From Psococerastis gibbosa (Eukaryota; Arthropoda; Insecta; Psocodea; Psocidae), in contig OZ020491.1 in the NCBI GenBank assembly GCA_963971405.1, positions 22,500,855-22,564,854 of the forward strand: a stretch of DNA of 64,000 nt. Direction: 5' to 3'. How positions within the stretch are numbered: the first letter of the stretch is position 1; each line of letters starts with the position of its first letter. The notes below the pieces were generated by a model. That model had not been told where the DNA came from. It saw only the letters and a list, made by a program, of their open reading frames with translations, and did not search any database. This document shows, piece by piece, positions 1 to 11,163 of this stretch. The position numbers and the translations under genes are program-made.

Positions 1-1420
1 AACCGACCCGGAAAAAACCTACTGTGACAGATACTGACGTCACAAATGGGCGCCTTTGCCTTCTGCATCCTTATGCCGTTGAGTCTTCATTGAGTTCCTC
101 CACCTTCGGGGCCCAACCCCAAGATATATTCCTCCTGTATTATTAAGGTAAAGCCGGTGGTTGGTTTTGTACCGGAAATAAGTATCTCCTACTTCTCCGT
201 TCTAAATTTTTTTGTTTGCTTACTTCTTCAGTGATTTACTATATTGTACTTTCAGTGGCGATACTATTTTATTACATTTTCAGTATGCATATTTTAAATA
301 TATTTCTTGCATCAAAAACCCCCGGTGTGTCCCCAGAGGACCTTACCAAAGTTTCATAGCAATCTGATCAATTACAATTGTTTTGGAACGCATCGGAAAA
401 AAAAAAAAATTAGTATCATTTTTATATTTTTCAATATTTGAGATTTTAGGGGAAAAGCCAGAATGGTCGAAATTGAGATAATGGTGGCATTGTGTTCAGT
501 TTTTAATGTAGGTGTAAATGACCTATCAAAATCGAAGAAAAACAAGTAAGGTTCTGCATAAATGGCGTGGGGGAAAAAACAGTATACAGGGGAATAAACG
601 GCTACTTTAACTTTAAAATGCGATTTCTGAAAAATAAACTTTTCATCACCGTTCTAGTTTCATTTTAGATTTAGGTGAGGCATAGATTTAGAACTAATAA
701 ATGAATTTTTAACGAAGAACTGTCACATTTGAAGACCTCACGGGAAAAACGATAAGGGTCCACAATTTTCGATGCGTTTTTTCATTAAGAATCTGCACGA
801 TCAGTCGAAATGTCTAAAACCGCTTATGGTACTGAGTTATAGGGGTTTGAAATTTCCCTATCCACAGAAAAAATGATAAGGGTGCCAGTGAGTTTCTCGT
901 TTTTACTCCATACTAAATTTTATGGACCATGATCGGGTGGTCTTCATTTGTCCCGTTTCACCCCGTTCAACAGCTTATTCATAACCGGCTGCTGCTGATG
1001 GAGGACAAGGCAAACATTAAGTTAGATTCGCAGGAGAACTGCTTAAAAGCGATTTTGGCCAGCCCTCCATGGTGATAATCACTGAAAATTAATGTCAAGA
1101 AGATAACGTTAGGGTAAGACACAGGATATGGGGTAAGATGGGGCGATATTGTTGAGAGGCAGTCTGCGTAGCGCGGCGCCGTTGCGTCGTATCAATACCC
1201 CATTCTCCCCACCTAACAGTCGCACGACTTTACCAAACTTTTTATTTCCGACGAAAAACAAACTCCTGTGCTGTCCGTTGGTCCCCAGAAAAATCACATA
1301 TTGATCGCAACCCCCCTCGACGGTGTGTCAACCTAGAGTTCTAGCTAGGAGCGATGAGTCCAGTTTTTTCTAAATCCTCGAATTTTGGTTCATTTTTATT
1401 ATGGATAGGCTTATTATTGT
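1..1420. other. Unclassified AT-rich sequence
   Basis: No convincing exon, RNA gene or complete mobile element was found. The short open frames on the minus strand near 1109-1297 have no recognisable motif and no matching splice sites. A pair of similar phrases (gataagggt near 750 and 872) suggests old repeat material. Confidence 0.4.
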
Positions 1421-1565
1421 GGTCCATTGAACCTTTCCCTGCAAACGCCCCATTGGTCTTCGGATATTGGTATTGTCCCGAATAAATTTCCAGCCATTGG
1501 CAAACTGGGTCATTGGCAGTCCGGTGCAGTATACCTTGTTGAGACCTTTCAAACGATGATGAGAC
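1421..1565 (+). repeat. Repeat L fragment
   Basis: A diverged piece of an interspersed repeat, called L here, recognised by the series CATTGAACC, CCCATTGG, TTCGGATATTGG and CCAGCCATTGGCAAACTGG. Better copies lie at 2588-2765, 20160-20510, 46324-46520, 48985-49200 and 57958-58920. No coding capacity is seen. Confidence 0.5.
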
Positions 1566-1605
1566 TGCAGATGTTGACGAAACGTTTGGAAGTTCACTTT
1601 CAATT

Positions 1606-1875
1606 CGACCACGGCCCATCAGCCCGGATTCTACTGGTTCTTCATTCAGATGATGAGACTCATGCATATGATTGCCAACAAGGCCGTAGCCAGGATTTTT
1701 TTAGGGGGGGGGGGGTTAGAAATTTCATACTACACCGACACGACCACGGCCCATCGGCCCGGATTCTACTGGTTCTTAATTCAGAAGATGAGACTCATGC
1801 ATATGATTGCCAACAAGGCCGTAGCCAGGATTTTTTAGGGGGGGGGGTTAGAAATTTCATGCTACATAGTGGTTT
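1606..1875. repeat. 135-bp tandem duplication (two units)
   Basis: The block starting CGACCACGGCCCATC at 1606 is repeated at 1741, a period of 135 bp, with a few substitutions. Each unit contains the left end of the hAT-like element at 1814. Only the second unit runs on into a complete element, so the duplication probably followed the insertion. Confidence 0.8.
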
Positions 1876-1972
1876 TTATTTTTCATCTCAAAATCTGATT
1901 CTATCTAGTATCAAGCCATTTCATGTGGGGGGGGAACCCCCATGGGACCCCCCCCCCTTGGCTACGGCCTTG
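1814..1972. mobile_element. hAT-like MITE, family F
   Basis: This short non-autonomous element starts CAAGGCCGTAGCCAGGA and ends TTGGCTACGGCCTTG, so its ends are inverted repeats. It is flanked by a perfect 8-bp target duplication ATTGCCAA (1806-1813 and 1973-1980). CA...TG termini with an 8-bp duplication are typical of hAT transposons. A run of G lies inside the left end and a run of C inside the right end. It has no coding capacity. Confidence 0.85.
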
Positions 1973-1980
1973 ATTGCCAA

Positions 1981-2284
1981 CCATACACTATTTCAGAGTA
2001 TTGTACTCTTTTTCATGTATGTGTACTCTACAAACTGAAAGTCATTTAGAGTACGCAAAAATACTCTTTTTCTGGAACGTGTAAGAAGCAAAATATTTTT
2101 TTTTTTTTTATAAAAAAAAACGTAATTTTACGGACATTGACTAAGAAAAGACCGTTCAGCTCGGATGAAAAATGTTTGAATTTGAGTGCGAATTTTCATA
2201 GTCCATGATGCATGTGTCGTATTATATAAATAAGCCTTGTGATTCATAAGTTATACATCGGAAACAGATTTGAATTATACTTAA
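1981..2284. other. No gene seen
   Basis: AT-rich sequence with short repeats of GTACTC/GAGTAC and long A and T runs. No exon or complete element is recognisable. Confidence 0.4.
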
Positions 2285-2532
2285 GCCGGCCGCCTTACCA
2301 AGTTGAATCCGCAGCGGACCAGAGCAGGTTCAAAGATGCAGATAACATGGTCGTGTGCACAGTGCCGGTAGGGAAACATGGTAGGACTTGTCCTGGTCAC
2401 CTCCGAACTAATCGTGTGACTTAACTGTGTTTCCCAAGTGGTTCGGAATCCACTATAATCAGGAGGTCCACTGTCCTATGGGCCCACACGGTGGCCTGGG
2501 ACTGTGTCCATGTCCAACCATACTACTACTAC
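2285..2532 (+). mobile_element. SINE B, short form with CTA tail
   Basis: The roughly 245-bp unit begins GGCCGCCTTACCAAGTTGAA and ends in (CTA)n. It matches the minus-strand copy at 60746-60990 almost end to end. It contains GTGGTTCGGAATCCACTATA, which resembles a pol III B box (GGTTCGAnTCC), so it may be a SINE, but a clear A box was not identified. Confidence 0.75.
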
Positions 2533-2587
2533 TACTAAGGTCGAAGGGAAAAAATGTAATGTAATTTTTTTAGGGACACTTTTTATG

Positions 2588-2765
2588 GTTTCTCTTGTCT
2601 CTTGTCCAATGGCAACAACCCCATGGATTTCGGACAATATTTGTATTGTTACCGATATGGAGTTTTGGCAAATTGGCCATTGCAAATTGGTATACGTTCT
2701 TGATTGTCAACCTGCACCGGCTACAAGTGATAACAGACAAGCTTATTGTATAATATGGTCGAGGT
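2588..2765 (+). repeat. Repeat L copy
   Basis: It shares CCAATGGCAACAACCCCATG, GATTTCGGAC and CACCGGCTACAAG in the same order with 20160-20320 and 46324-46520, and with the reverse complement of 48985-49200. The family is unassigned and non-coding. Confidence 0.65.
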
Positions 2766-3254
2766 AGAAAGGCAGCATAGAAAACTCTTGACAATTCTTG
2801 GGCAATTGTATTACAGAGGAGCCAATAAAGACCCGAATTCCATTCGAATCAAAACAACCATCATTCTCAAATTATCTGCAGCCAACTCCCGTAAGTTTGG
2901 GTAAGGAATGGAAGCTATACCTTACCTTTCCTTTCCTGGCTGGAATCCTAGGAATGAGATAAGAGCGACCGAGAGAAGGGTAGGAGTATAAAAGATCATT
3001 GATACATAGGTCCAGAACCTAAGTTTCCAACTTTGCAAACAAAGTTTCTACCTGAGTATTTCCTTTCAGAGGAATGGAGAAGGTATTCAGTGCTACTAAA
3101 TGGAATGGGAATTGGTATAGCTGCTAAATTCTACCATAAGGTGGTGGGTTAATGCCTATCGAAGTTTTTTAAGAGTCTTATTTAAAGGTTGTTACCCGAA
3201 AGCTTCAGGGAAAGCACAGACTGCACCTGTTATGTGGACGAAACACGATGAAGC
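2766..3254. other. No gene seen
   Basis: The sequence includes a locally repeated GGAATGGA motif near 2907 and 3073, but no exon, RNA gene or element ends were identified. Confidence 0.35.
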
Positions 3255-3625
3255 TAACGGCCTTACCATGTTGAATCCATGAGAGCAGAGCATGTTTCAA
3301 ACTGCGGCAAACTTGGTAATGTGCACAGAGTTAGCAGGGGTGGGACATGATAACGCACTGAGACTATACCAGTCTGTCTACGTGCGTGTCGAGTCCTGGT
3401 CACCTCCGATTTAATCGTGTGACTTTACCATGTTCCCCAAGTTGTTCGGAATCCACTATAATCGGGAGGTCCACCCTGTCAGTCAACTTCCCTTTCCCCG
3501 AGGTGAAAGAGTCTGGCCTTACGGTGCCTCAAATTAATAAACAGACTCACTCCCCTACCAGGCTGACAGGGTAGCTTAAAAGCAGAAATGCTGAAAGCAG
3601 GCATTGGAAACAACAACATATGATG
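3255..3625 (+). mobile_element. SINE B, long form
   Basis: A full-length copy of about 370 bp. It starts CGGCCTTACCATGTTGAATCC, carries the shared core GGTTCGGAATCCACTATAATC at 3447-3470, and ends with ...GCTTAAAAGCAGAAATGCTG and an (AAC)n tail. The same order is seen on the minus strand at 44930-45288 and 49762-50118. The short form (2285-2532) shares only the 5' two thirds. Confidence 0.8.
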
Positions 3626-4242
3626 AAGCAGTAGAATTCGGAATGACAGGCCGTAGTCGATTTGAATTGAAAGCCTACGAAGTGCCACAGAAGATGTCGA
3701 CTGCAGATTTTGACGAAAAGTTTGGAAGTATGTTTTTAGACTAACTGCGACCTGTAATACCGGATTCTACTGCTTCATCATATAACTCCGGCCAAGAAAG
3801 TATTGGTGATTATACTGTATACTAATAGTAATCTTTTAGATCCATCACGGATCATTCCTATGATTAAACGACTGCAATGCATTTTATGGCAAGTATATCT
3901 GCCGAATAAAAGAAAAACGTAATTATTATTGGTAATACATTATTTTAATGCATTTATAACGAAGAACGAACAATTAAATCACAACGTAGAGTTAATACAA
4001 GTATATTACTGAATATGTTATTTTTCTGAATTTCAGTTTAAAGGACATTTCAAACATTTTCTCTATTTCTGAAACGTTATAAGGATAGTTTTAACACATT
4101 TTAATGAAGAGCGAACGAAGAAATCATAGTGTAGGGTCATACATCAACGTAATTTCTGGATTTTGCTGGAGTTCAGAGTCGCGGACAATCCTACCAACTT
4201 GCTTGACCTGTGCGATACCAACGTCGGCCTGCTGGAACTTAC
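3626..4242. other. Probable intron or 3' flank of the RBR gene
   Basis: Minus-strand sequence downstream of the splice donor at 4242. I searched it for the missing end of RING2 (a Cys-x2-Cys, then His and Cys) and saw no matching exon. It is AT-rich with no identifiable element. Confidence 0.4.
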
Positions 4243-5389
4243 CCCCACAGACACATGTCATATTATTACATCCTCCATCCTTGACAACGCTCTTTCCACA
4301 GGTCGGGCATTTCTTGACAAGAGTATTTGTCATGGCTTCTTCAATTTTCAGCCATATATCCTTCGATTTCTCATTCTCTTTACATTTATCAGGAATATGT
4401 GACTTCTTCTTGCATAGTCGACACGATGTCATTCTGCAATCATTGTTGAAACACTGGAAAATCATGTCCGCTGGGTCGGGTATACATGCAAATGAACAAA
4501 ATGAGCAAAATTCAAGTCCGTCAATTTTGGCTTCTTCCACTTCTGAGATTTGCTGCTTGCTGCACCATTTTTCGAACAAAAGTGGAGGTAGAGCTGTTTT
4601 CAAGGCATTGACGAGAAATACTCCTAGACAGTCAGTCAGGCACTTAATCGCAGTTGCCCCATTGCCGAAATAAACCTCACAATGCTTAACAACGCAATCT
4701 TGGCAAAAAATGTGCTGGTTATTGCATTCAATAGCGTCTTCTAATAGAAGATCTTCAAAGCAGCATTGGCATGCCAGCAAAAGCCCGTCTTCTCGAGCTT
4801 TTTCAATTTTAAAGACGTGCACATGCTGGTATTGAAGGATTTGCTCCATTATCAGCTCTCGATGCGTTATAAAAGCCGCCTCTTGCAGAAAACGCTCACT
4901 GAGGTTCCCATTCATGAGAGTGTCGTCCACAACGTCGTGAAATTGGTACATTTTGTCCAGCTTTTCGCAAAATCTCGACAAATTTGACCGGTTTTGGTCG
5001 TCATAGTAAGCATTGAAAAATGGCACAGGTACTTGAGGATACCTAGCCGTGAGAAATCTCAGAATAGTATCAAAAGGCTCTGAGTTTAAGTCACCGTATT
5101 CTCCCAAAAATTTAGCCGGGTTCTTTACATCTCGCAAGTATGTTACAACATCAAAATTCTTGACATATCGGAACCACAGAATGGCTTGGGTGTTTACATG
5201 AGGGCTTTCAGTCACAATTTTAGTGTAATTATTACTTAAAAATGCATTCTCAATCACTTGCCTGAAATTTTCCATAGCTCCGTTGCATTCTTGCCATTTT
5301 TGTTCCAAATATGCGGGGTCCACGTCTTTCAAGACGCTCGCAGCAGCCGATAAATCAGCCGGAAACCTGCCATAAGGTAGATTTTCCAT
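4243..5389 (-). CDS. RNF216-like: RNF216-like RBR E3 ubiquitin ligase, 5' coding exon
   Basis: The exon encodes 382 residues plus one base. RBR ligases pass ubiquitin from an E2 to a catalytic Cys in RING2 and then to the substrate. RING1 is at about 207-254 (C207, C210, C222, H226, C229, C232, then C250 and C254). The IBR is at about 295-336 (C295, C298, C313, C318, C323, C326, H331, C336). RING2 starts at C361/C364, and GGCNNMTC carries the presumed catalytic C374. The family resemblance is to RNF216/TRIAD3: the spacing, and the CxCG after the catalytic Cys. Residues 1-200 are helical and not assigned. The frame stays open past 4243, but TGTGGGG|GTAAGT is a consensus donor lying exactly where RING2 still needs its last zinc ligands, so the 39 further residues to 4124 are probably intronic. 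The start is the first ATG of the frame; an upstream non-coding exon is possible. A dispersed retrocopy is unlikely because an intron follows. Confidence 0.85.
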
Positions 5390-6635
5390 AATTACTATGC
5401 ACGGTAAAATTTAACTGAATGTTTTTAATGGAAAGAAAGAATTCGTTAATTAAATTATTATAAGAAATTGGCTCGACTCTGCTTACGGTTTGAGAACAAA
5501 GTAAGCAAAACAGTTTCGTTGTTCCATTGTTTGCACTTGTTTCTTTCAAATTTTCGAACGAATATTGCTTGAGTAGCTCGTTGGGCACATTGACCAAATT
5601 CAGTTTTGCGAAAATCGTAGGTGTAATTATATAAAGAATTATAATTATTACTTATTAATTTTAATTTTGTATTTGTAAAATCCTGTGTTATTGATGCATC
5701 ATAGTTCTGGGAAATGTGCTTCTCCGAACGTCCGTTCATGAGCCAGAAATTACTCATTTCCACTTGGCCCATGCTTTGGGTATATAAGCTTGAAACTTGC
5801 TGACAGCTGCTAATTAGCTCAACAGCCATTCGGTTACGCTCGAAATTACTGTACTATTGCGTTTTGAGTTGACATTCCCTCAGGGCCGTGGGCTGGGCAA
5901 AAGGGTTTTCGGCCAATGACGTGCAACGAATGCCAGGCAATTGGGCAACATGAACAGCCTTACTCAAGGTGCCCCAAGTGAGAAGACCACTGACGGATGC
6001 GATGACTGGACGATGTCGAGGTGGATCTGGCAACCCGTGGCGTCGATGACTGGCGTAGTAGATGAGGTGTGGACTGCACAGGCTGGCGCGATGCGGCAGT
6101 GCAGGCCTTAGCGCTAAGAAGTAATAAGTAAGTACTGGTTTTACTGAGCAGGGGGCACAATAGACTTAGTGTACACCGTACACAAAGAACTCACCCCCAA
6201 ATAAGAAAATAGAGTAGCAGCAGCGCAATTTCAGATAGCCTATGCACTGTATATTTTGCAATTCATAGGAATAGACAGCTGAATTTGAAATTATTAGAGG
6301 ACACTTGAGACGAGAAGCTTGACCAAAGCAATAACATATTGTATTCATAGAGGGTACAGTCCCGTGGGACGCATAAGGAGGGGCTGGCCGAAATTGCATT
6401 ATGGCAGTGGGACATCCATTCTTTTCCGGCGGCCACTGGGGTGTTTTTCATTTTAAGTATTGCGAAGAAATTCAGATAGCACCATCGGAAAACGGAATAG
6501 CTTTAATCCTTTTAAATCCGGTATTAAAACCAATAACGCTGGAAGGATGTGTTGGAAACTGACCATGGTGAGTTGGGAGTCCGTAGGTGGTGGAGGGCTG
6601 TTCAAAACCGAGATTAATAGAAGAGTGCTGTAGAG
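5390..6635. other. Upstream region of the RBR gene; no further gene seen
   Basis: The first 450 bases are AT-rich. A TATATA string at 5781-5786 could be a core promoter for the minus-strand gene, but this is weak. The stretch 5880-6160 is GC-rich and open on the minus strand (about 66 codons); no motif or splice sites were recognised there. The remainder has nothing identifiable. Confidence 0.35.
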
Positions 6636-6822
6636 TAAGGCCGTAGCCGGGATTTTTTTTTCGGGGGGGGGGGGGAGGGGTTTAGAAATTGCATTGGGTG
6701 TTACATAGTGGTTTTTATTTTCCCTCTCAAAATCAGATTCTATCTAGTATCAAGCCATTTCATTTCGGGGGGAGGGGGGGGGGGTTGAACCCCCTCCCCT
6801 CCCCCCCTTGGCTGCGGCCTTG
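6636..6822. mobile_element. hAT-like MITE, family F
   Basis: The ends are TAAGGCCGTAGCCGGG and TTGGCTGCGGCCTTG, flanked by a perfect 8-bp duplication CTGTAGAG (6628-6635 and 6823-6830). The interior shares CATAGTGGTTTTTATTTT and ATTCTATCTAGTATCAAGCC with the copy at 1814-1972. Long G and C tracts lie just inside the two ends. Confidence 0.85.
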
Positions 6823-6964
6823 CTGTAGAGCCAGCCAAAGTAAGAAGAAAGAAGAGGAAGAATTAAAACCATTGATAATAAAATATATGTCGCATAATCA
6901 AAAGCTTAGTATTGACGACAGCAGGCAAACGTTGGGAGAAATGTTCCTGGTTTGTAGGGTTGAA

Positions 6965-7090
6965 ATAAAACCGGTCCGATGTTGCTCGAACATTCTTTCC
7001 CATTTATCAATTAGTAGATAGAGATAATGAGTAATTCCGTAGTAAATAATTTCCCTAAAGTTAAATTTCGGATTTCGTGTCAATCTGCTG
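6965..7090 (+). repeat. Repeat Q fragment
   Basis: It shares ACCGGTCCGA, TTTATCAATTAGTAGAT and GTAAATAATTT with 58120-58210 and 62193-62300. It is a truncated copy of the Q/D element described at 58113-58830. Confidence 0.6.
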
Positions 7091-7483
7091 ATGATATCTC
7101 TGGGTCGAAAATTTTGTCCCATGTCCAGTACTTTGGGACACTGTTGCTATGTACGCGAAAAAAAAATAGCAAAAGGCAAGATTGGAAAGCGCAACCCAAC
7201 ACTTCCTCCTCAACATACATTTATTTCATAAGCTTAAAAGAAGGAAAACACTGGGGTCGTGTTCTACCCCCCAATTTCAAACAATCACCATTTCTCCACT
7301 GACAGTCCTGCCTGTCAAATTTAAGAAATTCTGGTCAGTTTCTGTGGACAAAATATTTTTCTTTCATCCTTTTGAATAAATCAAGCTTTGCGTCAGATGT
7401 CTGGAATCAAATATTTCTCCCTTTTGACGGATATATTTCATGACAACTACGTATCCTATACATATGTTAATGTGATAGGTAGG
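7091..7483. other. No gene seen
   Basis: No exon, RNA gene or complete mobile element was recognised. Confidence 0.35.
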
Positions 7484-7680
7484 CTTCAGTGTAGTTCAGC
7501 TCGTAGAGTACTGGACTTCGTGCCAGACATTCGAGGTTTGACACTAGGTACGAAATGAAAAGGAATGAAATGAAATGAAATGAAAACGACTTTATCGCAA
7601 AAAGAAACAATAGGCGAACAAAATAACAAAATAAAGTCTTGTTTTCATGCTAACCCTAAAAAACAAAATTTGAAAAGAAT
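7484..7680 (+). mobile_element. SINE I, tRNA-related head and AATGA-rich body
   Basis: The head GTAGTTCAGCTCGTAGAG...CGAGGTTTGACACT resembles a decayed tRNA with A and B boxes. It is followed by (GAAAT)n, ACGACTTTATCGC, AGGCGAACA and CTTGTTTTCATGCTAACC. The body is shared with 18890-18990 (same strand) and, inverted and interrupted, with 25665-26050. Confidence 0.6.
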
Positions 7681-7895
7681 GTCCCAAACCCTAACATCCC
7701 TTATTGTCGTAACCCACCCGTGTCCTTATAAGGTCAGGCGCATACGGAAGACCGCCGCAAGGTGGCAGGTACGCTGGCAAATTTGTCATTGGAGCAAATG
7801 TACAGTTGGAAGACCATAGAGTAACTTCAGAAAAATTCTGAGACTTCGTGAAGCCAGCCACAACTCAACCCAGAACTCGCCTGAGCGTCAAAAAT

Positions 7896-8380
7896 CTTCG
7901 GAAGTGGGTTCAGAAATTGACTGTTTTTTTGTTCAAACAAATCACCCGTTTGCCCGTGAATCGCCGGAAAATTGGTCCTTGAAGCAAATGGGCTGGTGAT
8001 TGGTTGGTGCAAAAACAAAACAGTATATTTTTTAACGCACTGCAGAAGATACATAGGTAGCTGGCGTATCAATGGGAGAACCGTGCACCCGCGTAAATTC
8101 AGCGATAAAAACTCTGCCGAAGTAGACTCTGGCCTTTTGCGCTAACCCATTTGTCCCCAAGAAAAATTTCTCCGTGATGATCGCCGGCGTTTGAAACGTC
8201 TTCTGCGTACCGGGCCATAAGAGTCGAAACATCTAAAATTTGAATGGACAGTACGCCAAGGCCTGGTCCACACGGACATTCCACGCCGGTGTGAGACACT
8301 AAGAAATGTATCATGGGAAGAAATGGGCTGGTGATAGATTGGTGCCAAAAAAAGGTTAATTTCTGAACACACTTCCGAAG
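7896..8380. mobile_element. Foldback-type element with long inverted ends
   Basis: CTTCGGAAGTGGGTTCAGAA at the left matches the reverse complement of the right end (TTCTGAACACACTTCCGAAG). The match continues imperfectly for about 80 bp, including AAATGGGCTGGTGAT at 7986 and 8325. The element family is unknown and no target duplication was recognised. Confidence 0.55.
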
Positions 8381-8926
8381 TTTTTGTGAGATTGACACGT
8401 TTTTGGGGCGTGTTTAGGGGGAGACCCTTGCAGTCGTGGCAAAACCGTCAATAAAACAACAAGAAACAACAGCAAGGTATAAAGGTTGAACCTCATAGTG
8501 ACAATTATTGGCGTCCATATATTAAATGATTTTCGAATTCTGGTAAAGGGGGGTTGGCAGGCCTACCTTTCAAGTTATGTTAAGGCGCTCCACAACAGAG
8601 CTCCCGAGGCAACCAAATTAGTTTAGAAATACTTGGCATCAGCATATAACGTATGGAGCCCGGGCTCCTTAATTCAGTTAAGTCACTGTTTGTAATTCTT
8701 GGAGCGGACGGTTGTTGTACAAAGTTTGGGCAACTCCGCGCGCTCGCCCCGAATATTTCCCCTACGTGTGTGCTAGCCGGGACGTTAGGTTGTTCTCCTG
8801 GAAACACAACGTTGCCATTCTGCTTATAGGCTCTACAGTACATACATGTAGCCTATGCATATTCTGTTTTAATGTGTATGTGATCATGTAACTATATTTT
8901 GGTGAAGTGATCCGCATAGCACCCAA
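8381..8926. other. No gene seen
   Basis: The stretch includes a minus-strand open frame of 87 codons at 8580-8843 without motifs or splice signals. Nothing else was recognised. Confidence 0.35.
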
Positions 8927-9086
8927 GCAGGCTGATCATGGCGATTATAATCCCGGGGTTTATTTAATACCTGGTATTAAAAATGTAAACAAGATAATTT
9001 TATAACAGAAAGTGCTATTCAAAATTTGTTTGTTTACAGTTTTAATCCCAGGATTAAATAAATACCAATCGCCATGATCAGCCTGC
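8927..9086. mobile_element. MITE family K, short form
   Basis: The 160-bp element has perfect 20-nt inverted ends GCAGGCTGATCATGGCGATT. The interior contains CCCGGGGTTTATTTAATACC and AAGATAATTTTATAA, shared with 41992-42151. Longer relatives with the ACCGGGGTT motif are at 23495-23830 and 30208-30600. The flanks may carry a 3-bp AGC duplication, but this is ambiguous. Confidence 0.75.
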
Positions 9087-9127
9087 AGCTAGGTGGAAAC
9101 TCTGGCTCAAATCCAGATTGCGTCAAT

Positions 9128-9660
9128 TTTAGGGAGATTCATCTACCTATAGGGACGGCGACCAATGTTCGACTTCCGGAAAATTTCTTCACAACTTATC
9201 ATTTCATGACCCCCTGAGCCTAAAACCACCCTCCGTACAAAATGTTACATATATATATACTTTAAGGTATGTATTTAGGTATGGATGTATATCGATTTTA
9301 GGATACACTCTAACTTCCGTAAATATACTAATCCGATTTTGATGAAACTTGACACAAAAATCTTGATCGAGTTCGTTAACCAGCTAGATCTGCCATTTTG
9401 GTTCAATATGGTGGCTGATCAAAACCTCATATAATTCATGTCTCAGTTATCATTAGTCGTAAATGACTTAAAATCTGACTGAAAGCCCGTATTATTATCT
9501 ACGATAATGGTAATCAACACCTTTTACGACATATCAACGATTTCTAGATGACGTCCAGTGAAAATAATTTGATAAGTAAAAGTTCATAATCGTCATTGTT
9601 TGGAACACAAGTGTGTTTTGTGTGATGGTGTTGTGGTCGGGAAAAGAATTTTTTCTTATC
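9128..9660 (+). repeat. Interspersed element J, copy 1
   Basis: It begins AGGGAGATTCATCTACCTAT and contains TTCCGTAAATAT, GATGAAACTTG, ATTATTATCTACGATAATGG and GGAACACAAGTGTGTTTTGTG. The same order is found at 28996-29945, 41338-42360 and, inverted, 56253-57084. It is non-coding, and its right end is missing in this copy. Confidence 0.75.
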
Positions 9661-11163
9661 TTATTTTCTCTAGTATTGTACATAACCACGTACGTATTTT
9701 GTTCACCCATGAAATTGCATTAGATGCTCATTTCCGGAGGGCATTAAAGATGTCAATTTCCCACATTAGGGATTAGGAGTAGGAGAAGCCAGACCATGTG
9801 AAAAATGTTTCTTATAATGTTGAGGCTAGAACCTCGTTCTTCCAGTTTATGGTCCGGTAGCCTATTCTACAGACAGGACTACGCAGGTGAGAAACGTCCT
9901 TAAAACGAGTATATACGGCATATCCGAAGCCTCTTCTTTCTGTTTAGCACCTTGTAAAGACGTAAATTTGGATTTCGGTCAGCGTTATACGTTACCGGGA
10001 GACGCCAAATAAAGATCAGGCAGCGTGGCGGTCAGTAAGAGTGACCGCTCACACGGGCCACTGCCTTCTTGGACCTTTTCCGAAGGTTTTCACCTTGAGG
10101 CAACTTAAATTAGTTTCGGGGAGACATATTTTGTACTGGGCTGCTTAGTCCCTGCATATACCAGTGCTTTGGGGTGGGTTAAAACGTATAAGTTCAGTAT
10201 TTACATAATAGTCTCCATAAAACAAAAATCTCATCAATTATTGATTCACAAATGACGGAATATTGACAAGTGGAATAGCCGCTTAAGATATTTTTCCAAT
10301 TTAGCTTTCCTTTGAATCTATTAACTCTCATAATACGCCACTTTATAGAATCGCTTCCAGTAATACTCCCTGTATCGCCTCAGATGGCGAAATTAAATTT
10401 TGGAAGGAAAACAAATAAAAGTTTGGACAGAGAAAGAATGCAATTACATATGGCATTGTATGGGTTAAAGACATTCCTTTGAGCCTTTCTTCTGCCCCAA
10501 ATGTATATACCTTTGTTCCTTTGTTTCCGGTTGCCGCTTATTTTTAAATCAATCTAAAATATTTTAACCATTTCAGTTGATTTGTTTTTCAAATGGAAAC
10601 CCTCTATACCTTTTCATTGTGGTCGAATACTTTTCTGTTTAGATTTAATACGAACGGAGACCTTTTGTTGTGGTTGCCGCCAGTGATTGTTTCAATTGTT
10701 TTCCTTCTAGAGTTATTTTAAAATTACTCTTAATTATTTCCCCTGCATGCTTTCGACTGCGGAAAAACGAAAATTAAAGGAAGACCTTTACTATACTAGC
10801 CACCACTTTCCCCTCAAACCAAAAAACAGATATACTCCCATCCATTTTACAAAGCAGAAACAGTCAAAGGCTATCTGTTTCCTTTGAGTAATTCAGGGGC
10901 TCACATAAATATATGTAGAAACCACCAACAAAACCTACGAGGGGTATAACTAAGTTTTGATATTGAAGACCAGTAGTCAAAGGCAATGATGTATACAAAT
11001 CAGTGGTGCAAACTTAGTCAAAGGAATAGCTGTCATTCTCAGGTTGACCAACAATGCTAACAGGAAGGGTAAGTTGTTGCATAAACGGGTTCATCTGGTA
11101 GATAACTTGTGTTAAGTCCGAATCCTCCGGGGCTTTTGCGATTGCTCATGTGGAAGAGGTTCG
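9661..11163. other. No gene seen
   Basis: This is one of the longest stretches without recognised repeats. Near 10255-10285 is GACAAGTGGAATAGCCGCTTAA, a solitary end of the Harbinger-like group. No exon could be supported on either strand. Confidence 0.35.

Noticed and set aside
1427..2038. 203-codon plus-strand open frame
   Set aside because: It runs through repeat L, the 135-bp duplication and an hAT MITE including its G tract. Its repeated sub-sequence is the duplication, not a protein repeat.
4104..4673. 189-codon plus-strand open frame
   Set aside because: It lies antisense to the RBR exon and has no family features; the minus strand carries all the zinc ligands.
5458..5829. 123-codon minus-strand frame upstream of the RBR exon
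   Set aside because: Low-complexity Asn/Tyr-rich translation of AT-rich DNA, in another frame from the RBR protein, without splice sites.
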